64,000 nt of DNA, from NCBI RefSeq assembly GCF_002814095.1, contig NZ_CP021913.1:62001-126000 (forward strand), written 5' to 3'. This stretch comes from Sagittula sp. P11. GTDB taxonomy: Bacteria; Pseudomonadota; Alphaproteobacteria; Rhodobacterales; Rhodobacteraceae. This document shows, in pieces, positions 16,787 through 25,757 of the stretch. The translations under genes and the position numbers were made by a program. How positions within the stretch are numbered: position 1 is the first letter of the stretch; the number at the start of each line of letters is the position of its first letter. The notes beneath the pieces are model-generated. The model had not been told where the DNA came from. It made no database searches and saw only the letters and a list, made by a program, of their open reading frames with translations.

Positions 16787-18196
16787 TCAGACCTGCTCCA
16801 GCTTTGCCGGATCGAAATCCGGACCCGGCACCAGCTCGACGCCCGCCTTGGACATGCGCACCTCGACCCCGGCCCCGATCAGCGCCTGCTTCATTGCATC
16901 GACACCGGAGAAATCCTTGGTCTCCAACGCCGTCGCCCGCAATGCCGCCAGCCGCTCGGCCAGCCCGGACAGGTCCGCCTCCACCACGTCCCAGCCGCCC
17001 AGCTCCGGCATCAGCAATCCGAGAAGGGACGCCCCTGCCGCCAAGCCCTCCGCATCGCCCGCCGCCGACAGGCGGTGCAGGTCGGCAATCGCTCCGGCGG
17101 TGTTCAGATCGTCGGCCAAAGCGGTCAGCACGCCGGAGGGCACCTCTCCCGGCGCGACACCATCGACCTGAGCCCGCCAGCGCCGCAGATGCGCCTCGGC
17201 CTCCCGCGCCTTCTCCGCCGTCCAGTCCATCGGCTTGCGGTAGTGCGAGGAGAGCATGACGAAACGGATCACCTCTCCCGGCACACCCTGGTCCAGCAGA
17301 TCCCGCACGGTAAAGAAGTTGCCCAGCGACTTGGACATCTTCTTCCCCTCGACCTGCAGCATCTCGTTGTGCATCCAGACCTTCGCGAAATCGCCCTCGG
17401 GATGCGCGCAGCACGACTGGGCGATCTCGTTCTCGTGGTGCGGGAACATCAGGTCGTTGCCGCCGCCGTGGATGTCGAAACTCGGCCCGAACAGCTCGTA
17501 GGACATGGCGGAGCATTCGATGTGCCAGCCCGGGCGCCCGCGGCCCCAGGGGCTGTCCCAGCCCGGCAGCTCGTCAGAGGACGGCTTCCACAGGACGAAG
17601 TCCATCGGGTCTTCCTTGTAGGGCGCGACCTCGACCCGGGCGCCCGCCATCATGTCGTCCACCGACCGGCCCGACAGCTTGCCGTAGGCCGCGTAGGACC
17701 GGACGCGGAACAGCACGTGGCCTTCCGCGGCATAGGCATGGCCGCTCTCGATCAGCCCCTCGATCATCGCCACCATGGGCGCGATGTATTCCGTCGCGCG
17801 CGGCATCCGGTCGGGCTCCAGCGCGCCGAGTTCACCCATGTCCTTCAGATACCAGGAGATCGTCTCTTCGGTGCGTTCGCGGATCAGCTCTTCCAGCGTG
17901 CCGTCCGCCCCCGCCTCCTTGCGCGCCAGCGCCGTCGCGTTGATCTTGTCGTCCACGTCGGTGAAGTTGCGCACGTAGGTCACGTGCTCTGCGCCGTAGA
18001 CATGGCGCAGCAGCCGGTAGAGCACGTCGAACACCAGAACGGGCCGCGCGTTGCCCAGATGCGCCCGGTCGTAGACCGTCGGGCCGCAGACGTACATCCG
18101 CACGTTTTCCGGGTCGATCGGGACAAGCGCCTCCTTCGACCGGGTGCGGGTGTTCGTCAGCCTGATCTCCAGCGGGGCGGGATTCGGGTCGGCCAT
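16787..18196 (-). CDS. cysS: Cysteinyl-tRNA synthetase
   Basis: A 469-residue class I aminoacyl-tRNA synthetase charging tRNA-Cys. The N-terminal [10 protein letters not shown] carries a zinc cysteine, the HIGH box reads AHLGNARP, further zinc ligands are in WHIECSAMS and [11 protein letters not shown], and the adenylate loop is KKMSKSLGN. Length agrees with bacterial CysRS (about 460). It starts at ATG 18196 after a short G/A-rich stretch and is probably transcribed from its own promoter. Confidence 0.97.
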   Translation of the reverse strand: MADPNPAPLEIRLTNTRTRSKEALVPIDPENVRMYVCGPTVYDRAHLGNARPVLVFDVLYRLLRHVYGAEHVTYVRNFTDVDDKINATALARKEAGADGTLEELIRERTEETISWYLKDMGELGALEPDRMPRATEYIAPMVAMIEGLIESGHAYAAEGHVLFRVRSYAAYGKLSGRSVDDMMAGARVEVAPYKEDPMDFVLWKPSSDELPGWDSPWGRGRPGWHIECSAMSYELFGPSFDIHGGGNDLMFPHHENEIAQSCCAHPEGDFAKVWMHNEMLQVEGKKMSKSLGNFFTVRDLLDQGVPGEVIRFVMLSSHYRKPMDWTAEKAREAEAHLRRWRAQVDGVAPGEVPSGVLTALADDLNTAGAIADLHRLSAAGDAEGLAAGASLLGLLMPELGGWDVVEADLSGLAERLAALRATALETKDFSGVDAMKQALIGAGVEVRMSKAGVELVPGPDFDPAKLEQV

Positions 18197-18229
18197 TGTG
18201 CGTGGTCCTCGGCGATTGCTCGCGGCGGG

Positions 18230-18325
18230 ATTAGCAACTTCAACTCTGAGAGGGAATAGAAGACCGGCCCGCCGACGATGTCAGCGGATAATGCAAGCGA
18301 TGGTAATGGCGTTGCGGTTGGTCAT
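18230..18325 (-). pseudogene. Remnant of a short membrane peptide gene (or 14-codon leader)
   Basis: From ATG 18325, after a good AGGTGG site, the frame reads MTNRNAITIACIIR and then stops at 18281. Shifting frame in the last codons continues as [21 protein letters not shown]. This recalls the 45-60 residue 'MTNR.AI...' one-helix proteins that I remember from Rhodobacteraceae genomes, broken by a frameshift. A functional 14-residue upstream peptide before cysS is the alternative. Judged from memory of the family, so confidence is low. Confidence 0.3.
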
Positions 18326-18379
18326 GCGCACCACCTATCAGCCTGCGTCCCGTCTGCCAAGCGTTTCCCGCTGCCCTCT

Positions 18380-19012
18380 TCACACCTTGCGGATCACCGA
18401 GAACGCATCGCCGTTGTTGCTGGGGTCTTTCCACATCATCCCGTCCAACCCCTGGAAGGTCACATGGCGCCGCTGGATCGCGTCCAGCCCGGACCATTGC
18501 TCCACGACATAGATGCCCGTCGCATCCTGGCCGTCGTAAAAGGCACCATGGTTGCCATGCGCCTTGTTCGGATACTTGCCGTATTCGAAGGTGGCGATGG
18601 CCGTGCCCCGCTCGATGAGCGCATCGTTCCCGCGCACCCGCAGCCCCTGCCGCCAGCCGGACGTCAGGCCGACGTGGGTGTAATACTGCAACAGCGTCAC
18701 GCACTGATGGGTCGAGACGAGCGGTTGCCCGACAAGGTCGCGCACCTTGTTTTTCACGTAAGGTCCCTTCAGGGACAGCGCGTCCGCGAGGTAGTTCATG
18801 ATCTTGTTGCGTGACGTGACCGACAGCGACTTCGACCAGGACACCAGGTGACACAGCGTGGCGTACTCGGCATCCGTCACCTGCGCGTCCAGTTTCGTGA
18901 CACCGATGATCCCGTCGGCTTCGTGATTGCTGATCCTGCGGTCGTTCTGGATCGCCAGAAGGATCACGCGCTTCAGTGCGCCGTCCTGTGCAGGAGGGGG
19001 AGGAGGTGGCAT
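18380..19012 (-). CDS. BPSL0067-like papain-fold protein, putative peptidoglycan amidase
   Basis: A 210-residue protein. The C-terminal half (about 92-210) matches the pattern of the Burkholderia BPSL0067 family: HQCVTLLQYY with Cys104, a 'WRQGLRVRGND' segment, 'GTAIATFEYGKYPN', GNHGAFY with His155, and the closing NNGDAFSVI. Cys104/His155 would be the catalytic pair of an NlpC/P60-like fold, suggesting cleavage of peptidoglycan peptides. The N-terminal half is helical and starts with six prolines. No signal peptide is visible. The start is ATG 19012 after AGAGGT; another ATG at 19084 is possible. No immunity or secretion gene is adjacent. Activity and role are inference. Confidence 0.72.
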   Translation of the reverse strand: MPPPPPPAQDGALKRVILLAIQNDRRISNHEADGIIGVTKLDAQVTDAEYATLCHLVSWSKSLSVTSRNKIMNYLADALSLKGPYVKNKVRDLVGQPLVSTHQCVTLLQYYTHVGLTSGWRQGLRVRGNDALIERGTAIATFEYGKYPNKAHGNHGAFYDGQDATGIYVVEQWSGLDAIQRRHVTFQGLDGMMWKDPSNNGDAFSVIRKV

Positions 19013-19138
19013 GGCAATGACCTCTTGCTGAAAAATGAATGCATGTAATGCCTCGATGATCCACCAAAGGTTGTAACCTGTCAATCTCGGACCTCGGCCG
19101 GCCTGCCGCCTTCCCCCGCCCCCGCTGCGCCCCGGCCC

Positions 19139-19516
19139 TCAGGCGTAGGAGACCATCTCGTACTCCACCCCGTCCGGCCCGTCGAAGTAGAACCGGCGCC
19201 CAGGTTCGTAGTCGGCATGGCTGTGCGGGGTGAAGCCCATCTCGCGCACCTTCGCCTCCGTCGCGTCGAGGTCGTCCACCACCAGCCCGATGTGGTTCAT
19301 CGACCCGGCGCGGCTGTAGTTGTCGTCATGAGGCACGTCGATGCGCTTCGGGCTGTAGAGCGCAAGGTAGGTCGCGTCGTCGCCCACGTGGATCGAGGTC
19401 CCGCCGTGGATCGCCGGTCCCTGCCAGCGCACCCGCCAGCCCAGAAGATCCCCCAGCAGCGCCGCCGTCGCCTCTGCATCGCTGACCGTCACGTTCACAT
19501 GCTCAAGCCGTGCCAT
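19139..19516 (-). CDS. VOC-family (glyoxalase-like) protein
   Basis: A 125-residue single-domain vicinal-oxygen-chelate protein. It opens with LEHVNVTVSDAEAT (first His ligand position), has MNHIGLVVDDLDATEAKV in the second half and ends YFDGPDGVEYEMVSYA (Glu ligand). Members include glyoxalase I, dioxygenases and antibiotic-binding proteins; this one is most like uncharacterised lactoylglutathione-lyase relatives. It is transcribed divergently from soxR from a promoter that contains a SoxR box, so it is probably induced by redox-cycling compounds. Confidence 0.88.
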   Translation of the reverse strand: MARLEHVNVTVSDAEATAALLGDLLGWRVRWQGPAIHGGTSIHVGDDATYLALYSPKRIDVPHDDNYSRAGSMNHIGLVVDDLDATEAKVREMGFTPHSHADYEPGRRFYFDGPDGVEYEMVSYA

Positions 19517-19550
19517 TCGGTATTCCTTTCATTCGGTTTCAACGGCTTGC

Positions 19551-19581
19551 ATCCTAGTCGTTCAAGTCCACTTGAATTCAA
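19551..19581 (-). promoter_or_regulatory. SoxR-type promoter of the VOC gene with operator
   Basis: On the minus strand: -35 TTGAAT (19581-19576), a 19-base spacer, then -10 TAGGAT (19556-19551). The spacer contains the dyad TTCAAGT-CC-ACTTGAA (19561-19576). The over-long 19-base spacer with a centred dyad is the hallmark of MerR-family activated promoters, and CAAGT..ACTTG matches the SoxR box of soxS. The soxR gene starts 34 bases away on the other strand. Confidence 0.85.
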
Positions 19582-19609
19582 GAACAAAATAACGCACGAT
19601 TTCCGCACG

Positions 19610-20062
19610 ATGAAGAGAGACGGCCTTACAATCCGCGAGATCGCCGAGCGCACCGGCCTCGCCCCCTCCGCCATTCGCCACTACGAATCGGAGGGGCTGG
19701 TCTTTCCCGCGCGCACCGCCTCCGGCCAGCGCCGGTTCCAGCGCGCCGACATCCGGCGGCTGAGCTTCGTGATGATCGCGCAGCAGCTGGGCTTCTCCCT
19801 GACCGATATCCGCGCCGACCTCGACCGCCTGCCCCGGGACCGTGCGCCCACCCGCGCCGACTGGACCCGCATCTCGCGCCGCTTTTCCCGTGTGCTGGAC
19901 GCACGCATCGCCCGGTTGATCGCGCTCCGGAACAACCTCGACGGCTGCATCGGCTGCGGCTGCCTGTCCCTGCAACGCTGCGCGCTCTACAACCCCGAGG
20001 ACCGCGCCGCCCGCCGCGGCCCCGGCCCGCGCCACGTCATCGACGCCGCGCTGGACGACTGA
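19610..20062 (+). CDS. soxR: Redox-sensitive transcriptional activator SoxR
   Basis: A 150-residue MerR-family regulator. The N-terminal winged helix reads LTIREIAERTGLAPSAIRHYE. The C-terminal metal site is CIGCGCLSLQRC, i.e. CX2CXCX5C, which ligates the [2Fe-2S] cluster and is diagnostic of SoxR. Oxidation of the cluster by redox-active compounds turns on promoters with a 19-base spacer. ATG 19610 is used; an open frame from 19217 covers the promoter and the VOC gene antisense. No soxS is visible, as usual outside enterics, where SoxR acts directly on its targets. The divergent VOC gene is the obvious target. Confidence 0.95.
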   Translation: MKRDGLTIREIAERTGLAPSAIRHYESEGLVFPARTASGQRRFQRADIRRLSFVMIAQQLGFSLTDIRADLDRLPRDRAPTRADWTRISRRFSRVLDARIARLIALRNNLDGCIGCGCLSLQRCALYNPEDRAARRGPGPRHVIDAALDD

Positions 20063-20086
20063 CACGGCGCCTGCCATGCTCCGGCC

Positions 20087-20431
20087 ATGAACCGCGAAAC
20101 CGTCAATGCCATATGTGCCGCCCTGCCCGGCGCCGAGGTCTCCGACCCCTGGGGCGGTGGCCACGATGCGTGGAAGGTCGGCGACAAGATGTTCGCCAGC
20201 ATCGGCGCCATGGGTCTGGGCGTCTCGGTCAAGACACCCTCCATCGAGGACGCGCAACTGTTGATCGAGATGGGCCGCGCACAGAAGGCCCCCTATTTCC
20301 ACCGCTCCTGGGTGCTGATCGACTGGAACGCGGTGCCGGAGGACGAACTGCGCGACCGGATCCGGACCTCCTACGATTTGATCTTCTCGAAACTGCCGAA
20401 GAAGACCCGCGCCGCGATCTCGTCCGCCTGA
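20087..20431 (+). CDS. MmcQ/YjbR-family protein
   Basis: A 114-residue protein of the MmcQ/YjbR family, with a CyaY-like DNA-binding fold. The characteristic N-terminal 'ALPGAEVSDPWGGGHDAWKVGDKMFA', the central 'SVKTPSIEDAQLL' and the 'YFHRSWVLIDW' segment near position 70 are present. The biological role of these proteins is not established. It follows soxR by 24 bases and may be co-transcribed with it. Confidence 0.9.
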   Translation: MNRETVNAICAALPGAEVSDPWGGGHDAWKVGDKMFASIGAMGLGVSVKTPSIEDAQLLIEMGRAQKAPYFHRSWVLIDWNAVPEDELRDRIRTSYDLIFSKLPKKTRAAISSA

Positions 20432-20489
20432 CACAAGCGTCGCAGCCCGCCACCGCCCACAGACCCCCAGCCACCAACAGGCCGCCCAC

Positions 20490-20831
20490 ATGACCCAGAC
20501 CTTCCTGCGCATCACCACGGACATAGAGGGCGAGCACGACGCCCCGCCCGCCGAGAAGGTGATCTCCGGCACACCGGAATTCACCACTTGGAACGTGGAG
20601 GACCGCGACGGCCTTTATTGCGGCACCTGGCGCGCGACGCCCGGCAAGTGGCAGGTCAGCTACGACGAATGGGAATACTGCCGCATCCTCGACGGCCATT
20701 CGATCCTCACCGAGGACGGCGGCGACAGCTTCGAAGTGCGGGCGGGCGACAGCTTCATCCTGCGCCCGGGCTTCCGGGGAACCTGGGAAGTGGTGGAGAC
20801 GACGACCAAGGAATACGTCATCCGCCTCTGA
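20490..20831 (+). CDS. Cupin-domain protein (DUF861/EutQ-like)
   Basis: A 113-residue single-domain cupin. It contains GLYCGTWRATPGKWQVSYDEWEYCRILDG split over the first cupin motif, then 'FEVRAGDSFILRPGFRGTWEV' for the second. The usual metal-binding histidines are largely replaced (YDEWE.C), as in the DUF861 subgroup, so it may bind a ligand without a metal. Function unknown. It follows the YjbR gene by 58 bases in the same direction. Confidence 0.88.
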   Translation: MTQTFLRITTDIEGEHDAPPAEKVISGTPEFTTWNVEDRDGLYCGTWRATPGKWQVSYDEWEYCRILDGHSILTEDGGDSFEVRAGDSFILRPGFRGTWEVVETTTKEYVIRL

Positions 20832-20919
20832 CGCGCACAGCCCCCGCAGGAACGTCATGCCGCCGGGCGGGTTGGCGGGCGTGCTGCACGTCAGCAACAG
20901 TCCCGCCCCGCCAACAGCC

Positions 20920-22077
20920 TCAGTTGTCCCGCTGCGCCTCCAGCGCGCGATAGGCCGCCACGTTGCGGTTGTGCTCGTCCAGCGTCTCCGCAAACACGTG
21001 GCCGTCCGCCGGGTCCAGCGTCTTCGCGACGAAGTAGACGTAGTCGGAAGACGACGGGTTCAGCGCCGCCTCGATGGAGGCGCGGCCCGGGTTGGCGATG
21101 GGGGTCGGCGGCAGACCGTCGATCACATAGGTGTTCCACGGCGTGCTTTCTCGCAGTTCCGACTGCCGCAGCCCGCGCCCGAGGATACCCTTGCCCTCGG
21201 TCACGCCGTAGATGACGGTCGGGTCGGTCTGCAGGCGGATGCCCTTCTCCAGACGATTCACGAAGACCGAGGCCACCAGCCCGCGTTCCTCCGCGTTGCC
21301 GGTCTCCTTCTCGATGATCGAGGCGAGGATCAGCGCCTCCTCCGGGCTGTTCAGCGGCAGGCCTTCCTCGCGGTTCGACCATTCCTCAGCAAGGATCAGC
21401 TCCTGCGCCTGGCGCATCCGTTCGATCACGCTCGCGCGGGTGTCTCCGACGCCGATCTCGTAGCTGTCGGGGGCAAGGCTGCCCTCTTCCGGCACCTCAA
21501 CCTCGCCTTCCAGCACGTCGATCTCGCCCAGTTCCTGCACCACCTGCCAGCTCGTCACGCCCTCGGCCAACGCCACGCGATACCGCGTGTCGTTCGCCTG
21601 CCGCACCTGGGTGTATTCCTCCGGCACCTCTTCCTCGGCCGGGTCAAAGCTCGCCTGCGTCTCGTAGCGGCCGGTGTTCGGGTCGATGGCCCGCACCTGC
21701 ACCGTCGCCCGGTTGATGCCGATGCGATAGACCACTTCCGTCCCGCAGGTCGAAGCACCGCCGCGGGTGATGATCTCGGTGATCTCGGACATCGAGGCGC
21801 GCTCGGGCACCAGGTAGCTCCCGGCCTTCAGCTCCTGCGTCTTGTCACCGTATTCGGCACCAAGGCGGAACATCATCGCGCTCTTCACCGCGCCCTGCTC
21901 GGCCAGGTTGTCCGAAACACGGGACATGTTGGTGCCGCGCGGCACCTCGAGGCAGATCGGCGCGCTCAGCGGCCCCTCTGCCGAATACTCCGCCTGCGCC
22001 CAAAGCAGCAGGCCCCCAAAGAGAAATGTCGCGACAACCAGAAGGGTCAGCGCGTTCGAGGCGATACTGCGCCACAT
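20920..22077 (-). CDS. mltG: Endolytic murein transglycosylase MltG
   Basis: A 385-residue inner-membrane, periplasm-facing lytic transglycosylase that cleaves nascent glycan strands and sets their length. One N-terminal membrane helix spans about 9-27. A LysM-like region precedes the YceG catalytic domain. The catalytic glutamate is in LASIIEKETG, and 'PTVIYGV', 'TPWNTYVIDGLPPTPIANPG' and 'YFVA' are the standard downstream blocks. It follows fabF by about 110 bases on the same strand, the common Rhodobacteraceae arrangement. Confidence 0.95.
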   Translation of the reverse strand: MWRSIASNALTLLVVATFLFGGLLLWAQAEYSAEGPLSAPICLEVPRGTNMSRVSDNLAEQGAVKSAMMFRLGAEYGDKTQELKAGSYLVPERASMSEITEIITRGGASTCGTEVVYRIGINRATVQVRAIDPNTGRYETQASFDPAEEEVPEEYTQVRQANDTRYRVALAEGVTSWQVVQELGEIDVLEGEVEVPEEGSLAPDSYEIGVGDTRASVIERMRQAQELILAEEWSNREEGLPLNSPEEALILASIIEKETGNAEERGLVASVFVNRLEKGIRLQTDPTVIYGVTEGKGILGRGLRQSELRESTPWNTYVIDGLPPTPIANPGRASIEAALNPSSSDYVYFVAKTLDPADGHVFAETLDEHNRNVAAYRALEAQRDN

Positions 22078-22188
22078 GATATTGCCCCTATCTTGCCCTT
22101 TGTTCCGCCCCTCGTCCGGGGGCTTGTGCTCACCTCGTTCAGGCGCGCCCGATCCTTCGCGCGCGCCCTGATCCCCGGCCCGGCTGGC

Positions 22189-23451
22189 TCAATCCAGCTT
22201 GCCGAAGATCACACTGGCATTGGTGCCGCCGAAACCAAAGCTGTTCGACAGCGCATAGGCGATCCGCCGCTCGCGCTTGGCGTTGGGCACCAGGTCCACG
22301 GGCGTCTCGACCGCCGGATTGTCGAGGTTGATGGTCGGCGGCGCCACCTGGTCGCGGATCGCGAGGATCGAGAAGATCGCCTCGATCGCGCCCGCCGCGC
22401 CAAGCAGGTGGCCGGTCATCGACTTGGTCGAGGACATCGTCACCTTGGACGCATGGTCGCCAAGCAGACGCTCCACCGCGCCCAGCTCGATGGTGTCCGC
22501 CATGGTCGAGGTGCCATGCGCGTTGATGTAGTCGAGATCCGCAGGCGTCAGGCCCGCGTCCTTCAGCGCCGCGCGCATCGACCGCTCGCCGCCCTCGCCG
22601 GTCTCGGAGGGGGCGGTGATGTGGTAGGCGTCGCCGGTCAGGCCGTAGCCGCAGACCTCGGCGTAGATCTTCGCGCCGCGCGCCTTGGCGTGCTCGTATT
22701 CCTCAAGCACAACGACACCCGCGCCCTCGCCCATCACGAACCCGTCGCGGTCGGCGTCATAGGGGCGGCTCGCGGCCTTCGGATCGTCGGCGCGCTTGGT
22801 CGACAGCGCCTTGCAAGCGTTGAAGCCCGCGATGCCGATCTCGCAGATCGCGCCCTCGGCGCCGCCCGCCAGCATCACGTCCGCATCGCCGTACTTGATC
22901 AGCCGGGCCGCGTCGCCGATGGCATGGGCGCCGGTGGAACAGGCGGTCACCACGGCGTGGTTCGGCCCCTTGAAGCCATAGCGGATCGACACGTTGCCCG
23001 AAATCAGGTTGATCAGCGCGCCGGGAATGAAGAACGGCGACACGCGCCGCGGCCCCTTGTCCCGGATCAGAAGCGCGGTGTCGGCGATGGAGGACAGGCC
23101 CCCGATGCCGGACCCGATCATCACGCCGGTCCGCTCGCGGCTTTCCTCGTCCTCGGGCATCCAGCCCGAGTCACGCACCGCCTGGTCGGCGGCGGCGATG
23201 CCGAACTTGATGAACTCGTCGACCTTGCGCTGTTCCTTCTTGTCCATGTAGGCGTCGCAGTTGAACGTCCCGTCGGACCCGTCCCCCAGCGGAACCTCGC
23301 AGGCATAGGTGGTGCCCAGGTGGCTCGCGTCGAAACGCGTGATCGGACCGGCGCCCGACTGCCCTTCCAGAAGGCGGCTCCAGCTCGCTTCCACCCCATC
23401 GGCCAGAGGGGTGACCAGTCCAAGCCCGGTGACGACGACACGACGTGCCAT
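22189..23451 (-). CDS. fabF: 3-oxoacyl-ACP synthase II
   Basis: A 420-residue condensing enzyme of type II fatty-acid synthesis, elongating acyl-ACP with malonyl-ACP. The catalytic triad is visible: Cys in VTACSTGAHA, His in NAHGTSTMADT and His in MTGHLLGAAG. A C-terminal glycine-rich loop (NSFGFGGTNAS) closes the site. The start 'MARRVVVTGLG' at 23451 has GGAGAG just upstream; an in-frame ATG five codons earlier lacks a better site. acpP, which often precedes fabF, is not present upstream here. Confidence 0.96.
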   Translation of the reverse strand: MARRVVVTGLGLVTPLADGVEASWSRLLEGQSGAGPITRFDASHLGTTYACEVPLGDGSDGTFNCDAYMDKKEQRKVDEFIKFGIAAADQAVRDSGWMPEDEESRERTGVMIGSGIGGLSSIADTALLIRDKGPRRVSPFFIPGALINLISGNVSIRYGFKGPNHAVVTACSTGAHAIGDAARLIKYGDADVMLAGGAEGAICEIGIAGFNACKALSTKRADDPKAASRPYDADRDGFVMGEGAGVVVLEEYEHAKARGAKIYAEVCGYGLTGDAYHITAPSETGEGGERSMRAALKDAGLTPADLDYINAHGTSTMADTIELGAVERLLGDHASKVTMSSTKSMTGHLLGAAGAIEAIFSILAIRDQVAPPTINLDNPAVETPVDLVPNAKRERRIAYALSNSFGFGGTNASVIFGKLD

Positions 23452-23710
23452 GGCGGCTCTCTCCATTCTCTTTCTCCGACCCGCTCTTAGCGCGCCTTGG
23501 CCCCCATCGGCAAGGCCGCGCGCTCATGGCGCACCGGGGCCACGCGGCATGACCCGGGGCGCGGATCGCGCAGCCGCATCGGCATCTTCCCGCCGACGGG
23601 ATCGCCGGACCCGCTGCGCCGAAACCGGAAACCCGCGGCCTTCGTGTCTTCTCCATGCGCCGCGCCGGAGGAGGGCCGGCGCGGCAACAACAGAGAGAGG
23701 AAATCCATCC

Positions 23711-23947
23711 ATGCGTTATTTCATTGTCCTGATCGCCGTCCTCGGCATGTCCGCCCCCGCCATCGCCGGCCACGTGGGCACACCGCCGGGACAGGCCGCC
23801 AAGGCAGGCGCCGACCGCAACGCCGACGGCCGTACCAACGGCAAGGACTACGCCGCAGGCCAGTCCGCCGCCGAAGAGACCGCCGAGGACCTCAACGACG
23901 ACGGCCGGATCAACGGCGCCGATTATTCCTACGGCCAGAACAAGTAA
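23711..23947 (+). CDS. Small secreted protein with two dockerin-type calcium loops
   Basis: A 78-residue protein with a signal peptide (MRYFIVLIAVLGMSAPAIAG) and two copies of a 12-residue calcium loop: D35-RNADGRTNGKD and D60-LNDDGRINGAD, each followed by Y. The D-x-N-x-D-G-x-x-N-x-x-D pattern is that of type I dockerin/EF-hand-like loops. Here they are the whole mature protein, without any catalytic domain. ATG 23711 follows AGAGAGG. No cohesin is in the window, so a calcium-binding or adhesion role in the periplasm is only a guess. Two hairpins follow the stop. Confidence 0.8.
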   Translation: MRYFIVLIAVLGMSAPAIAGHVGTPPGQAAKAGADRNADGRTNGKDYAAGQSAAEETAEDLNDDGRINGADYSYGQNK

Positions 23948-23948
23948 G

Positions 23949-23965
23949 CCCGCGGACACCGCGGG
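23949..23965 (+). terminator. Short hairpin after the dockerin-like gene
   Basis: CCCGCGG-ACA-CCGCGGG, a perfect 7-base stem, starting right after the stop codon. There is no U-tract. Confidence 0.5.
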
Positions 23966-24023
23966 ACCACGGGGCCGCCCCATCCGGTTCCCGAAGGCCC
24001 CATACCCGCGGACCCGCACCGCA

Positions 24024-24051
24024 GAAGGCCCGCCCGCACCGGCGGGCCTTC
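24024..24051. terminator. Strong symmetrical hairpin, likely bidirectional terminator
   Basis: GAAGGCCCGCC, six-base loop, GGCGGGCCTTC: a perfect 11-base stem between two convergent genes, followed by CCCC rather than a clean U-tract. Confidence 0.65.
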
Positions 24052-24110
24052 CCCGTCCGGCACGACCGGCAATGCCCCGGCCACAGCCAGCCATGCCGAC
24101 CGCCGTGCCC

Positions 24111-24169
24111 TTCATCTTGGCCGAAATACCTCGGGGAGCGCGAGGGGCCGGCCCCTCGCATCCGCCGCC
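24111..24169. repeat. Intergenic hairpin repeat, copy A
   Basis: Starts TTCATCTTGGCCGAAATACC and contains the perfect 18-base palindrome CGAGGGGCCGGCCCCTCG (24141-24158). It matches the element at 38751-38809 at all but about four positions. Both are on the same strand and both lie downstream of genes. I recognise it as a recurring Rhodobacteraceae intergenic element; its function is not established. Confidence 0.75.
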
Positions 24170-24195
24170 TCAACCGGCGCGAACGCCCGGCAGAC

Positions 24196-24996
24196 TCACG
24201 CCCAGTCGCCGCCCAGGTCGTCCCGCGACCGGTCGATCCAGTGCTCCTGCAGCCAGACGCAGGGCTTGGAATAACGGATGAACGACCCCGACCACCCGGT
24301 CAGCGCGTCGGTCATCTTCGGACGGCCGTGAAAGCAGACCACCCGCGCATCCTCCGGCAGCGTTGGCGGACGCAGGTAGTTCATCGGGAAAGGGTTGCAG
24401 TCATACTTGAAGGACACCACCCAAGGGTCCGGAATATATGTGAAAATACCGCGATCCAGCGCCTTGGTCGAGGTATAGCGCTGCTCCGACCCGCGGGCCT
24501 TCTCGACCTCCGCGTAGGGGTCGGCGGCGATGTCCTCGTAGAGGAACCCGTGCACCGCCGGATCGAACCGGAAGACGGAGCCGTGCCCCGTCACGCGGCC
24601 CTTGCGCTTCTCGATCCAGTCGATCCGCATGGCCACCGTTTCCGGCGCGAGGTCATAGATCCCGTCCAGCCCGCCGGTCACCACCACGTCGAGGTCGAAG
24701 CCCAGCACAGGCCCCTCGAGGTCGGGCACAAGCCCCGGCCGGAACAGCGAGACCTTGCGCATCGCCCCCTGACGGTTCGCCACCTTCAGCGCCTCCGCCA
24801 TGGGTTCCGCGAAGGGCTCCACCGGCAGGGGCAGCACCTCGATGTCCGGATGCAGCCCCTCGGCGTGCTCCGTCATGCAGAAGAAGCGCACGGGGCGCGT
24901 CATGTTCCGGCGCACGCCGGAATAGAGCCGGTTGACGTATTCGGGGCCGAAAAGCGTGCCCCACTTGATGCACATGATGTTGGCGGTCTGGGTCAT
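24196..24996 (-). CDS. Glycosyltransferase-like protein
   Basis: A 266-residue soluble protein with the outline of a GT-A nucleotide-sugar transferase: an N-terminal strand (NIMCIKWGTLFGPEYVNRL), and a DxD-like metal motif in VLGFDLDVVVTGG at about residue 100. 'TSTKALDRGIFTYIPD' and 'VVCFHGRPKMTDAL' follow; the late His-Gly resembles the C-terminal ligand of GT8 enzymes. Donor and acceptor are unknown. It stands alone and converges with the dockerin-like gene. Confidence 0.7.
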   Translation of the reverse strand: MTQTANIMCIKWGTLFGPEYVNRLYSGVRRNMTRPVRFFCMTEHAEGLHPDIEVLPLPVEPFAEPMAEALKVANRQGAMRKVSLFRPGLVPDLEGPVLGFDLDVVVTGGLDGIYDLAPETVAMRIDWIEKRKGRVTGHGSVFRFDPAVHGFLYEDIAADPYAEVEKARGSEQRYTSTKALDRGIFTYIPDPWVVSFKYDCNPFPMNYLRPPTLPEDARVVCFHGRPKMTDALTGWSGSFIRYSKPCVWLQEHWIDRSRDDLGGDWA

Positions 24997-25058
24997 GGCC
25001 GTGTCCTAGCCGCCGACCGCGCCGCGCGCCAGATGAAATCCGCCCGGGCGCCGCCCGA

Positions 25059-25756
<698 letters not shown>

Positions 25757-25757
<1 letters not shown>

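Noticed and set aside
20857-23490. 877-codon open frame opposite mltG and fabF
   Set aside because: Antisense to two certain genes and spans their intergenic gap; composition is that of a shadow frame.
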